From assembly GCA_016283945.1 (NCBI GenBank), contig JAEENW010000015.1, positions 1-5,496 on the forward strand: 5,496 nucleotides of DNA, in the 5' to 3' direction. The notes beneath the pieces are model-generated. The model saw only the letters and a program-made list of their open reading frames with translations. It did no database searches and was not told the DNA's origin. A program made the translations under genes and the position numbers. Each line of letters starts with the position of its first letter. Position 1 is the stretch's first letter. Of this stretch, positions 1 to 5,321 are shown one piece after another. The stretch comes from Bacillota bacterium (GTDB lineage: Bacteria > Bacillota > Clostridia > Peptostreptococcales > Anaerovoracaceae).

Positions 1-278
1 AGGTTGCTCTGGGTGTACGATATGCCGTCGCGCGAGAGCGCTATGATGTAGGCGACCTTCTGCTCGTCGAGGGGCTGTCCGCTCTCGACGACCTTGAACA
101 TCTCGGTGATGACCAGGGAAGCCCTTTCGGCCTCCTCTCCGTTTATGATGATGTCGTCGCCGCGGCAGAAGACCTGCACCTTGCAGTCCTTCTCGACGGC
201 CTGAAGATTCGAATCGAATATCCCGAAGACCTCCTCCGCCGAAGCGGTGACCCCGGGCCTAATTCTGATCTCGCTCAA
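1..278 (-). CDS. phoH: PhoH-family protein, N-terminal part (runs off left edge)
   Basis: This is the first 92 codons of a PhoH-like protein; the rest lies beyond base 1. The translation begins MSEIRIRPGVTASAEEVFGI and continues through FDSNLQAVEKDCKVQVFCRG, then DDIIINGEE. That is the small KH-like N-terminal domain placed before the P-loop ATPase domain in the bacterial PhoH/YlaK/YbeZ group. The ATPase motifs themselves are outside the window. PhoH proteins are cytoplasmic ATPases linked to RNA metabolism and, through neighbouring ybeY, to ribosome maturation; their exact role is unsettled. The start is TTG at 278-276, chosen because a perfect GGAGG (288-284) lies five bases upstream and no in-frame ATG fits. 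The gene follows rpsU on the same strand, as is common in Bacillota, but is separated from it by a terminator. The family call rests on the N-terminal domain alone. Confidence 0.8.
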   Translation of the reverse strand, partial: MSEIRIRPGVTASAEEVFGIFDSNLQAVEKDCKVQVFCRGDDIIINGEEAERASLVITEMFKVVESGQPLDEQKVAYIIALSRDGISYTQSN

Positions 279-283
279 ATAAA

Positions 284-288
284 CCTCC
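284..288 (-). promoter_or_regulatory. Ribosome binding site of phoH (fixes a TTG start)
   Basis: Read on the minus strand this is GGAGG followed by five bases (TTTAT) and then TTG. It decides the start of the phoH reading frame, since the nearby ATG at 293-291 is in another frame. Confidence 0.75.
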
Positions 289-306
289 GATCATGCTCTT
301 TTGAGC

Positions 307-333
307 AAAAAAGCCTGCCGATAGCGGCAGGCT
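307..333 (-). terminator. Rho-independent terminator after rpsU
   Basis: On the minus strand a 9-bp stem (AGCCTGCCG / CGGCAGGCT) closes a 4-base loop and runs straight into six T residues (312-307). It begins 9 bases after the rpsU stop codon. It lies between rpsU and phoH, so phoH transcription must depend on read-through or on a promoter I cannot see in the remaining short gap. Confidence 0.88.
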
Positions 334-342
334 CTCTCTTGA

Positions 343-525
343 CTAGTATCTCTTGTTCGCCTTCTTGCGTGCAGCTTCGGACTTCTTCTTTTTCTTCACG
401 CTCGGCTTCTCATAGCATTCTCTTTTTCTGAGCTCGGACATGACTCCGTCTCTGGCGCAAGAGCGCTTGAATCTCTTAAGAGCACTTTCAAGATTTTCGC
501 CTTCTCTGACTACTACCTGTGCCAT
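343..525 (-). CDS. rpsU: 30S ribosomal protein S21 (bS21)
   Basis: This is a complete 60-residue S21, a small basic protein of the 30S subunit that sits near the 3' end of 16S rRNA and helps start-site selection. The N-terminal half has the family pattern REGENLESALKRFKRSCARD, followed by ELRKRECYEKPSVKKKKKSE and a lysine/arginine-rich tail. The length is normal for Bacillota. The open frame extends 30 codons further upstream, but the start at 525 is chosen because an excellent Shine-Dalgarno lies just upstream, the protein begins MAQVVVREGE like its homologues, and the upstream extension would cross the promoter. The gene has its own promoter (615-587) and terminator (333-307), so it can be expressed independently of the mtaB and HIT genes before it. 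One cysteine lies in the CARDG segment and a second in RECYEKP. Confidence 0.97.
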   Translation of the reverse strand: MAQVVVREGENLESALKRFKRSCARDGVMSELRKRECYEKPSVKKKKKSEAARKKANKRY

Positions 526-531
526 TCTTGA

Positions 532-542
532 CTCACCTCCTC
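532..542 (-). promoter_or_regulatory. Strong ribosome binding site of rpsU
   Basis: The minus strand reads GAGGAGGTGAG, a near-complete match to the anti-Shine-Dalgarno end of 16S rRNA, about ten bases before the ATG at 525. It is the reason for rejecting the longer open frame. Confidence 0.85.
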
Positions 543-586
543 GCTTTCTCTGATTTTCGGCCTGCGGCCGGAACTCGAACAGATGT

Positions 587-615
587 ATTATACACATCCA
601 TACGCGGCCGTGCAA
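587..615 (-). promoter_or_regulatory. Housekeeping sigma promoter of rpsU
   Basis: The minus strand carries TTGCAC (615-610), a 17-base spacer, and a perfect TATAAT (592-587). The predicted transcription start is near 580, giving a leader of about 55 bases. That leader contains a short GC hairpin (CGGCC GCA GGCCG, 570-558) upstream of the Shine-Dalgarno. The promoter fills the gap just after the HIT gene's stop codon, consistent with extra transcription for a ribosomal protein. Confidence 0.85.
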
Positions 616-634
616 GCGTTTTTTGCGCTTCTCT

Positions 635-979
635 CTAGTCTCCCGGCGGCCAGTTCATCTGGCGCTTTCCGAGCAGGTGGATGTGCATGTGGCGCACGCT
701 CTGCCCGCCGTCGGCTCCGGTGTTTATGACCAGCCTGTAGCCGTTCTCGAGGCCGAGCTTGGCGGCGATATCCTTCGCCTTGAGCAGCATGTGCGCGAGC
801 AGCGCGGCGTCCTCCTCCGTTGCCTCGTCGAGCGAACCTATGTGCTTCTTGGGAATGACGAGCACGTGCACCGGCGCCTGTGGATCTGCGTCATAGAACG
901 AAAAGACGCTCTCGTCCTCGTAGACGACGTTTGTCGGTATCTCGCCAGAGGCGAGCTTGCAGAAGATGCAGTCGTTCAT
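635..979 (-). CDS. HIT-family (histidine triad) nucleotide-binding hydrolase, HinT-like
   Basis: This is a complete 114-residue protein of normal HinT length. HIT proteins of this branch are cytoplasmic, usually homodimeric, and hydrolyse adenosine phosphoramidates and related nucleotidyl bonds. The signature triad is RHMHIHLLG with H97, H99 and H101; by comparison with the family, H99 is the nucleophile. The N-terminus NDCIFCKLASGEIP supplies C4 and C7, which with H46 (IPKKHIGSL) and H97 match the structural zinc site seen in many bacterial HIT proteins. The C-terminus NWPPGD resembles the usual WPPG ending. The ATG at 979 has an AGAAAGGA ribosome site (995-988) eight bases upstream. It lies 57 bases after mtaB on the same strand and is probably cotranscribed with it. 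The physiological substrate cannot be deduced from sequence. Confidence 0.95.
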   Translation of the reverse strand: MNDCIFCKLASGEIPTNVVYEDESVFSFYDADPQAPVHVLVIPKKHIGSLDEATEEDAALLAHMLLKAKDIAAKLGLENGYRLVINTGADGGQSVRHMHIHLLGKRQMNWPPGD

Positions 980-1036
980 GTTTCGGGTCCTTTCTGAAGT
1001 ATAGTTGATTCTGGGTGAGATATCGTTTCGTAAACC

Positions 1037-1108
1037 TTACGGGGTCTCCGCGGGCGTGCCCTGCACCCCGTCCTCCGCGGGCATGCCGTACACCCCGTCC
1101 TCCGCGGG
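1037..1108. repeat. 27-bp tandem repeat in the 3' end of mtaB
   Basis: The 18-base string CACCCCGTCCTCCGCGGG occurs at 1064-1081 and again at 1091-1108, exactly 27 bases apart. A degraded third copy (CTCCGCGGGCGTGCC, 1046-1060) is in the same register. The unit is nine codons long, so the frame is kept. On the minus strand it encodes PAEDGVYGM, then PAEDGVQGT, then PAETP before the stop. The repeat forms an acidic, proline/glycine-rich tail after the folded part of MtaB. Confidence 0.85.
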
Positions 1109-2419
1109 ATCTCCCGCGGTCACGTCCATGGAGCGGTTCGCCTCCAGGCGACCGCCGGGATCGGGGATGTACACCGGGCAGTAGTTAGAGGCGTGCCCCT
1201 TCATGAAGAGCTTTCCGCCTATCTCAGCCCGCTCCTCCGTGAGCACGCGCTGCAGGCTCCCCTTCATGCGGCTCCTGAAGGCCAGAGAGACCTGCTCCGA
1301 GACCTCCGCGAGCCTCGCGTTGCGGCGCTTCTTCTCCTGCGGGGCGATCTGTCCTTCGAACTTCGCAGCCGCCGTGAAGGGCCTCTGCGAGTACGGGAAG
1401 CCGTGCACCTTCAGGTATTCAGCCATCCTAACGATGTCGAGGCTGTCCTGGAAATCATCCTCGGTCTCGCCCGGGAAGCCGGTGATGATGTCGGTCGTGA
1501 TGCCGTAGAGCGGGTCGAAGGCCTTTAGCTCCCTCACTATCCTGAGATAGTCCTCGGGGCTGTAGTGCCTGTTCATGGCCTCGAGCACGCGGGCGCTTCC
1601 GCTCTGTATCGAGAGGTGCAGATGATGGCATAGCTTCTCGAAGCCGAAGAGCTCCCTCACGTACTCCGCGTTGACGACGGTGGGCTCAAGGGAGCCTATC
1701 CTTATGCGGAAGTCCCCGGGGATGGCGCTTATGGCGTCTACGACCTCCGCTATCCCGCTGACCCTGACGTCCGGCCGGTCGGTGCCGTAGAGCGCGGTGT
1801 TGATGCCGGTAAGCACTATCTCCCTGTAGCCGGCCTCGACCAGCCCCGCGGCTTCGTCGAGTATGCTGCCAAGAGGCCTGCTTCTGACCGGCCCCCTCGC
1901 GTAGGGTATGACGCAGTAGGAGCAGAAGCGGTCGCAGCCCTCCTCTATCTTGAGCAGGGCCCTGGTCCTCGACTCGCTGCCTACGATGGACGCGTGGTCC
2001 TCGTAGGCCGAGGAGGAAGGTCTTCCGCCGCGCGAGAGTATCATGCGGGAGCAGCTTCCGGAGAGCTCGCGCTCCATTATGAGCTCCTCGACGAGCCCGG
2101 GAACGCGCTCCTTGCCCTCGGTGCCTATGACTATGTCAGCCTCGGAGAGCTTCTCCACCGCGCCGGGATCGGTCTGTGGATAGCAGCCCATCACAGCGAT
2201 CACGGCCGAGGGGTTCAGCCTCTTCATGCGCCTTATGTACTGCCTCGACTTGCGGTCGGAGAGCGCGGTGACCGAGCAGGTGTTGACGACATAGGCGTCA
2301 GCCGCCTCCTCCTCGCCGGCGATCTCCCAGCCGAGGGCCTTGAAGCGCTCCGCCACGAGCTGCGATTCGTACTGGTTCACCCTGCATCCGAGGGTATAAA
2401 AAGAAACTTTCCTTGCCAT
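1037..2419 (-). CDS. mtaB: tRNA threonylcarbamoyladenosine (t6A37) methylthiotransferase MtaB
   Basis: This is a complete 460-residue radical-SAM methylthiotransferase, which converts t6A37 to ms2t6A37 in ANN-decoding tRNAs. The N-terminal MTTase domain (about 3-130) begins KVSFYTLGCRVNQYESQ and holds the three cysteines of the auxiliary 4Fe-4S cluster: C12, C48 (VVNTCSV) and C79 (VMGCYPQ). The radical-SAM domain (about 150-375) has the CxxxCxxC motif C162, C166, C169 in GCDRFCSYCVIPYARG. Later family motifs are LTGINTALYG, LHLSIQSGS, TTDIITGFPGET and the VHGFPYSQRPFT segment. A TRAM-like C-terminal region (about 384-430) precedes a repetitive tail. GCRVNQ, rather than GCQMN, favours MtaB over MiaB or RimO. 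The start at 2419 is chosen by homology; the open frame runs 61 codons further, but into the divergent gene's promoter and coding region. No ribosome site precedes the ATG. Confidence 0.95.
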   Translation of the reverse strand: MARKVSFYTLGCRVNQYESQLVAERFKALGWEIAGEEEAADAYVVNTCSVTALSDRKSRQYIRRMKRLNPSAVIAVMGCYPQTDPGAVEKLSEADIVIGTEGKERVPGLVEELIMERELSGSCSRMILSRGGRPSSSAYEDHASIVGSESRTRALLKIEEGCDRFCSYCVIPYARGPVRSRPLGSILDEAAGLVEAGYREIVLTGINTALYGTDRPDVRVSGIAEVVDAISAIPGDFRIRIGSLEPTVVNAEYVRELFGFEKLCHHLHLSIQSGSARVLEAMNRHYSPEDYLRIVRELKAFDPLYGITTDIITGFPGETEDDFQDSLDIVRMAEYLKVHGFPYSQRPFTAAAKFEGQIAPQEKKRRNARLAEVSEQVSLAFRSRMKGSLQRVLTEERAEIGGKLFMKGHASNYCPVYIPDPGGRLEANRSMDVTAGDPAEDGVYGMPAEDGVQGTPAETP

Positions 2420-2426
2420 GTCATAT

Positions 2427-2435
2427 ATTTTATCA
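2427..2435 (-). promoter_or_regulatory. Candidate extended -10 promoter of mtaB, possibly leaderless
   Basis: The minus strand reads TGATAAAAT (2435-2427): an extended -10 (TGn) joined to TAAAAT. It is followed by seven bases and then the mtaB ATG at 2419, so the predicted transcription start falls on or next to the start codon. There is no good -35. No purine-rich ribosome site lies between this element and the ATG, which fits a leaderless message, but this is inference from spacing. Confidence 0.45.
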
Positions 2436-2437
2436 AA

Positions 2438-2453
2438 TCCAAACGGTTTTGGA
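2438..2453. promoter_or_regulatory. Operator-like inverted repeat between divergent promoters
   Basis: TCCAAACGGTTTTGGA has 6-base arms (TCCAAA / TTTGGA) around a 4-base centre. It lies directly between the two candidate -10 elements of the divergent mtaB and amidohydrolase genes, in the spacer or -35 zone of both. A bound regulator would be placed to affect both promoters. The symmetry is seen; operator function is inferred. Confidence 0.4.
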
Positions 2454-2454
2454 A

Positions 2455-2460
2455 TATAAT
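2455..2460 (+). promoter_or_regulatory. Candidate -10 element for the amidohydrolase gene
   Basis: A perfect TATAAT lies 78 bases before the ATG at 2538. The -35 region (around 2432-2437) is poor, so the promoter may be weak or activator-dependent. The predicted start is near 2467, giving a leader of about 70 bases that includes the hairpin at 2483-2514. Confidence 0.45.
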
Positions 2461-2482
2461 GATTGGGTAATTGATAAGTTTG

Positions 2483-2514
2483 GGAGCGCCCTGCCCGCGC
2501 TGGCGGCGCGCTCC
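2483..2514 (+). promoter_or_regulatory. GC-rich leader hairpin upstream of the amidohydrolase gene
   Basis: GGAGCGC (2483-2489) pairs perfectly with GCGCTCC (2508-2514), enclosing 18 bases that can form a further small stem (CGCC with GGCG). It ends 12 bases before the AGGAGG ribosome site and has no following T-tract, so it is not a plain terminator. It could stabilise the mRNA or have a regulatory role. It matches no riboswitch class that I recognise. Confidence 0.4.
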
Positions 2515-2526
2515 GTTGATCGATCC

Positions 2527-2533
2527 AGGAGGT
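2527..2533 (+). promoter_or_regulatory. Strong ribosome binding site of the amidohydrolase gene
   Basis: AGGAGGT lies just before the ATG at 2538, with the AGGAGG core six bases from the start codon. It supports 2538 as the true start. Confidence 0.8.
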
Positions 2534-2537
2534 CATC

Positions 2538-3923
2538 ATGACAGGAACAACTGCGATTCGCAAGATCGACGCCGAGCAGGAAAAGCTCATCGATCTCTCC
2601 AAGAAGATGTGGGAGCATCCCGAGACCGCCTACAACGAGGTCGAAGCCTCGAAGTGGACCGCCGAGCTGCTCAAAGAGTACGGCTTTGAGGTCGAGACCG
2701 GAGCCTACGGCCTTCCGACATGCGTGGTCGGACGCTGGGGCAGCGGCAAGCCCGTCGTCGGCTTCCTCGGAGAGCTCGACGCCCTTCCGGGACTCTCCCA
2801 GAAGGTCTGCGACACCAAGGATCCCGTATCCCCGGACGCCCCGGGACAGGGCTGCGGCCACAATCTGCTCAACGTCGCCTGCCTAGCCGGAGCCCTCGGA
2901 GCCAAGGCCGAGATGGAGGAGAAGAAGCTCCCCGGAACCCTCGTGTTCTACGCCTGCCCCGCTGAGGAGGTGCTCACGGGCAAGGTCTTCATGGCGAGGA
3001 ACGGAGCCTTCAAGGATCTCGACATCTGCTTCGCCTGGCACGGCAGCAGCAAGAACCAGGTCAGCTTCGGCACCATGAACGGACTCAACAGCGCCATCTT
3101 CCACTACAGCGGAAGGACCGCCCATGCCGGCGGCGCCCCCTGGCAGGGAAGATCCGCTCTCGACGCCGCCGAGATCGCCAACGTCGGCGCCAACTACCTC
3201 AGAGAGCACGTCACCCCCGACATCAGGATCCACTACTCCTACAAGGAAGCCGGCACTGCCCCCAACATCGTTCCCGACAGGGCTTCGGTATGGTACTACG
3301 TGAGAGGCCTCTCCAGAGAGGCCATCGAGGACGCCTACAGGAGGCTCGTCCTCTGCGCCGAGGGCGCGGCTCACATGACCGAGACCGACCTCGAGGTCGA
3401 GTTCCTCGGCGGCTGCTACAACACCATGCCCAACAGGGTCCTCACCGACCTCGCGCACGACACCATGGAAGAGATCGGCGTCCCCGTATGGTCCGACGAG
3501 GAGAAGGCCTTCGCCGACTCCCTCAACAGGCAGAGCCCCAGGTTCGAGGAGGTCAGCAAGAGCGGTGAGCTCGAGAAGGGCCCCATCCACTCCGTCGTCT
3601 GCCCCGTCGAGGAGGAATTCGGCGGCGGCTCCACCGACGTCGGCGACGTGGATCACATCTGCCCCTGCTGCCAGGTCAACACCGCGACCTACAACCTCGC
3701 CGCTCCCGGCCACAGCTGGCAGATAACCGCCTGCGCCGGCATGAGCATCGGCTTCAAGGGCATGCTCTTCGGAGGCAAGGTGCTCGCCGCCTCCGCGCTC
3801 AAGGCGATCGAATCCCCCGAGCTCATCGAGAAGGCCAAGGCCGAGTTCGCCGAGAAGACCAAGAACTCCCCGTACAAGTGCCCCATCGGCCCGGAGATCC
3901 CCGTTCCCCAGCCGAAGTGCTAG
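2538..3923 (+). CDS. M20-family amidohydrolase, AbgB-like (p-aminobenzoyl-glutamate hydrolase subunit B type)
   Basis: This is a complete 461-residue metal-dependent amidase/peptidase of clan MH. Family motifs in order: MWEHPETAYNEVEAS (24-38), GELDALPG (78-85, D81), GQGCGHNLL (103-111, with C106 and H108), PAEE (E143, E144), AWHGS (H168), SGRTAHAGGAPWQGRSALDA (191-210, the dimerisation/lid segment with H196), STDVGDV (365-371) and APGHSW (389-394, H392). These cover the expected metal ligands, general base and lid histidine, so the enzyme looks active. STDVGDV and the lid segment point to the AbgB branch, which in E. coli works with AbgA to cleave p-aminobenzoyl-glutamate from folate breakdown. 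No AbgA or AbgT gene is nearby, so other N-acyl amino acid or dipeptide substrates are possible. There is no signal peptide, so it is cytoplasmic. Leu is almost always CTC and Arg mostly AGG/AGA, suggesting high expression. The protein has 15 cysteines, including C375-P-C377-C378. Confidence 0.9.
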   Translation: MTGTTAIRKIDAEQEKLIDLSKKMWEHPETAYNEVEASKWTAELLKEYGFEVETGAYGLPTCVVGRWGSGKPVVGFLGELDALPGLSQKVCDTKDPVSPDAPGQGCGHNLLNVACLAGALGAKAEMEEKKLPGTLVFYACPAEEVLTGKVFMARNGAFKDLDICFAWHGSSKNQVSFGTMNGLNSAIFHYSGRTAHAGGAPWQGRSALDAAEIANVGANYLREHVTPDIRIHYSYKEAGTAPNIVPDRASVWYYVRGLSREAIEDAYRRLVLCAEGAAHMTETDLEVEFLGGCYNTMPNRVLTDLAHDTMEEIGVPVWSDEEKAFADSLNRQSPRFEEVSKSGELEKGPIHSVVCPVEEEFGGGSTDVGDVDHICPCCQVNTATYNLAAPGHSWQITACAGMSIGFKGMLFGGKVLAASALKAIESPELIEKAKAEFAEKTKNSPYKCPIGPEIPVPQPKC

Positions 3924-3951
3924 AGGGCTGAAGGCTTAAGCAGCATAGACG

Positions 3952-3982
3952 AAAAGACCCCGCGCCCGGCGCGGGGTCTTTT
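3952..3982 (+). terminator. Bidirectional Rho-independent terminator between convergent genes
   Basis: A 14-bp perfect stem (AAAAGACCCCGCGC / GCGCGGGGTCTTTT) closes a 3-base loop 28 bases after the amidohydrolase stop. The A-tract and T-tract are part of the stem, so the structure ends transcripts arriving from either side: the amidohydrolase on plus and the STAS-kinase gene on minus. Confidence 0.92.
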
Positions 3983-3992
3983 ATGACGCGAA

Positions 3993-4028
3993 AGCCGCCC
4001 GGGGGCTTCCCCGGACGGCTGTTTTCTT
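3993..4028 (+). terminator. Second terminator downstream of the amidohydrolase gene
   Basis: AGCCG-C-CCGGGG (3993-4004) pairs with CCCCGG-A-CGGCT (4009-4020): eleven base pairs and one C/A mismatch around a GCTT loop, followed by GTTTTCTT. The T-rich side is on plus, so it backs up the first terminator. On the minus strand the stem is followed only by TTTCGCG, which is weak. Confidence 0.75.
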
Positions 4029-4072
4029 CTCAATCATTGCCACGCCCTGCGGGTGAGGCTTCCACGGCGCTC

Positions 4073-5263
4073 TCAGCCCCTCTGACCGAGGAACTCGAGA
4101 GTATCGAGCGACGGTACCAGTTCCTCCAGCTTTTCCCGGCAAAATGCCGCTTCGCGGCGCCCCGACTCTGTCTCGAGACCGCCCTTCCTGATGCGGCGGT
4201 GCATCATGTGCGTATAGCCGATCACGGCAGCCTTACATTCAAGCTCATCGATCAGGCGTTGATCGTCCGAGCCCAGATAGCATTCGGCTGTCCTGCGCCA
4301 GAGGATCTCGGCGTCCGCTCCCTTTATCCCGAGATAGCTCTCGGCTCCCTCAAGATCGAAGGCGGGGAAGCCTTTGTAGGCGTTGAAGATCGCGCCGAAT
4401 TCAAAGACCGGATGTCCGCAGCAGAGCTTGTCCATGTCTATCAGGACCAGCTCGCCGCCCTGCATCATGATGTTTTTGATGTGGTAATCGCCGTGAAGGA
4501 GATGGGGATCGTCCGGCACTCCGCTGATGAGCGCCTCGAGACGCTCAGAGCACCCCACGCCGAGATGCCCCCTCAGCCCCTCAGCCCACGAAAGGACTAT
4601 GGCCTTCATGTCCGGGACCGACCCGGGCCTGGCCTCCGTGCCGTGGATCTGCAGCAGGAGCCCGGCGCTCCTTTCGGCCGCCTCCGCGGCGCTGATCTCG
4701 CCTGAGGCTATGAGCTGCGCGAGGTTTCTCGCGTTGAGCAGCTCGAAGACCGATCCGTAGCCGCCCTCTGCTATCTTCACGACGTCGTAGGGGATCGCTG
4801 TAGGCAGCCCTTCCACAAAGGCCTGCCTGGCGAGTTCGCGCTCGGCGTCTATCTCATCGAGGGAATTCTCTCCGCTGAAGGCCTTTACGACGGTCTCGGG
4901 GTCTATGCGGTATACCTTGCCGTTGGCGCCCTTCCCTATGACCTCGCAGCCGGCGATGGAGACCGTCCTGAAGCGGCGCCTGGCGTTTATGATCTCCGAA
5001 AAGCCCGTCATCTCCAGCACGTCGTAGACCTCGGGGGAGACCTCAGTCATGCTCACGCCGCGGCATGCCCTCTTGAGGCTCAGGACGACGCGAAGCCCGG
5101 CGCTGGAGATATAGTCCAGCTCCCCGCAGTCCAAAATGACCTCAGCGTCCTTGTCAAAGGCGCCGAGGGAGCGAAGCTCTTCCGTGATCTCAGCGGAGTT
5201 GGACGAGTCCACCCTCCCCTGAAGGAACAGCGTTATCTCGTTTTCTTTTCTGGAGCTCTTCAT
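4073..5263 (-). CDS. STAS (anti-anti-sigma-like) domain fused to an APH/choline-kinase-fold kinase
   Basis: This 396-residue protein has two intact domains. Residues 7-95 are a STAS domain: ENEITLFLQGRVDSSNS, then VILDCGELDYISSAGLRVVL, where S54 aligns with the phosphorylated serine of SpoIIAA/RsbV and S53 takes the place of the usual Asp. Residues 103-380 are an aminoglycoside-phosphotransferase-like kinase: glycine loop GKGANGKVY (110-118), K127 (VVKAF), E141 (ERELARQAF), catalytic HGDYHIKN (257-264, D259 and N264) and metal-binding IDMD (275-278). The ERELARQAFVEGLPTAIPYD and GSVFELLNARNLA segments recall the TIGR02172 group, whose substrate is unknown to me. There is no membrane segment. 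The start at 5263 is chosen because STAS begins immediately after it; in-frame ATGs at 5275 and 5323 are possible, and none has a clear ribosome site. Terminators on both sides make it a single-gene unit. An antibiotic-resistance role should not be assumed from the fold. Confidence 0.85.
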   Translation of the reverse strand: MKSSRKENEITLFLQGRVDSSNSAEITEELRSLGAFDKDAEVILDCGELDYISSAGLRVVLSLKRACRGVSMTEVSPEVYDVLEMTGFSEIINARRRFRTVSIAGCEVIGKGANGKVYRIDPETVVKAFSGENSLDEIDAERELARQAFVEGLPTAIPYDVVKIAEGGYGSVFELLNARNLAQLIASGEISAAEAAERSAGLLLQIHGTEARPGSVPDMKAIVLSWAEGLRGHLGVGCSERLEALISGVPDDPHLLHGDYHIKNIMMQGGELVLIDMDKLCCGHPVFEFGAIFNAYKGFPAFDLEGAESYLGIKGADAEILWRRTAECYLGSDDQRLIDELECKAAVIGYTHMMHRRIRKGGLETESGRREAAFCREKLEELVPSLDTLEFLGQRG

Positions 5264-5321
5264 AGTGCGGATCATCCGGATGCGGCGCCGGCACGCGCCA
5301 TAGGTCAGACTTCTTTGTAAC

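Noticed and set aside
614..630. AAGCG / CGCTT hairpin with a T-rich loop after the HIT gene
   Set aside because: The stem is only 5 bp and the T-run is in the loop instead of following the stem; it overlaps the rpsU -35 and does not look like a terminator.
623..997. 124-residue plus-strand open frame opposite the HIT gene
   Set aside because: It is antisense to a clear HIT protein with an intact histidine triad; its translation has no recognisable domain and follows from the high GC content.
998..1003. TATACT on the minus strand as a -10 for the HIT gene
   Set aside because: The predicted transcription start would fall within the ribosome binding site (995-988), and no -35 lies at 16-18 bases.
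2420..2602. 61-codon N-terminal extension of MtaB (start at 2602)
   Set aside because: It would cross the divergent promoter region and the first codons of the amidohydrolase. MtaB proteins start immediately before KVSFYTLGC.
2433..2861. 142-residue minus-strand open frame overlapping the start of the amidohydrolase
   Set aside because: It has no ribosome site or recognisable domain and covers the plus-strand ribosome site and N-terminal coding sequence.
2883..3713. 276-residue minus-strand open frame opposite the amidohydrolase
   Set aside because: The Val/Gly/Asp/Glu-rich translation is the mirror of C-ending codons in the plus-strand gene. All M20 motifs are on plus.
3983..4705. 240-residue plus-strand open frame opposite the kinase gene
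   Set aside because: It begins inside the terminator region, has no ribosome site and overlaps the catalytic motifs of the minus-strand kinase.
4073..5263. Aminoglycoside resistance gene
   Set aside because: Only the kinase fold is shared. The fused STAS domain and the TIGR02172-like segments place it outside known resistance enzymes.
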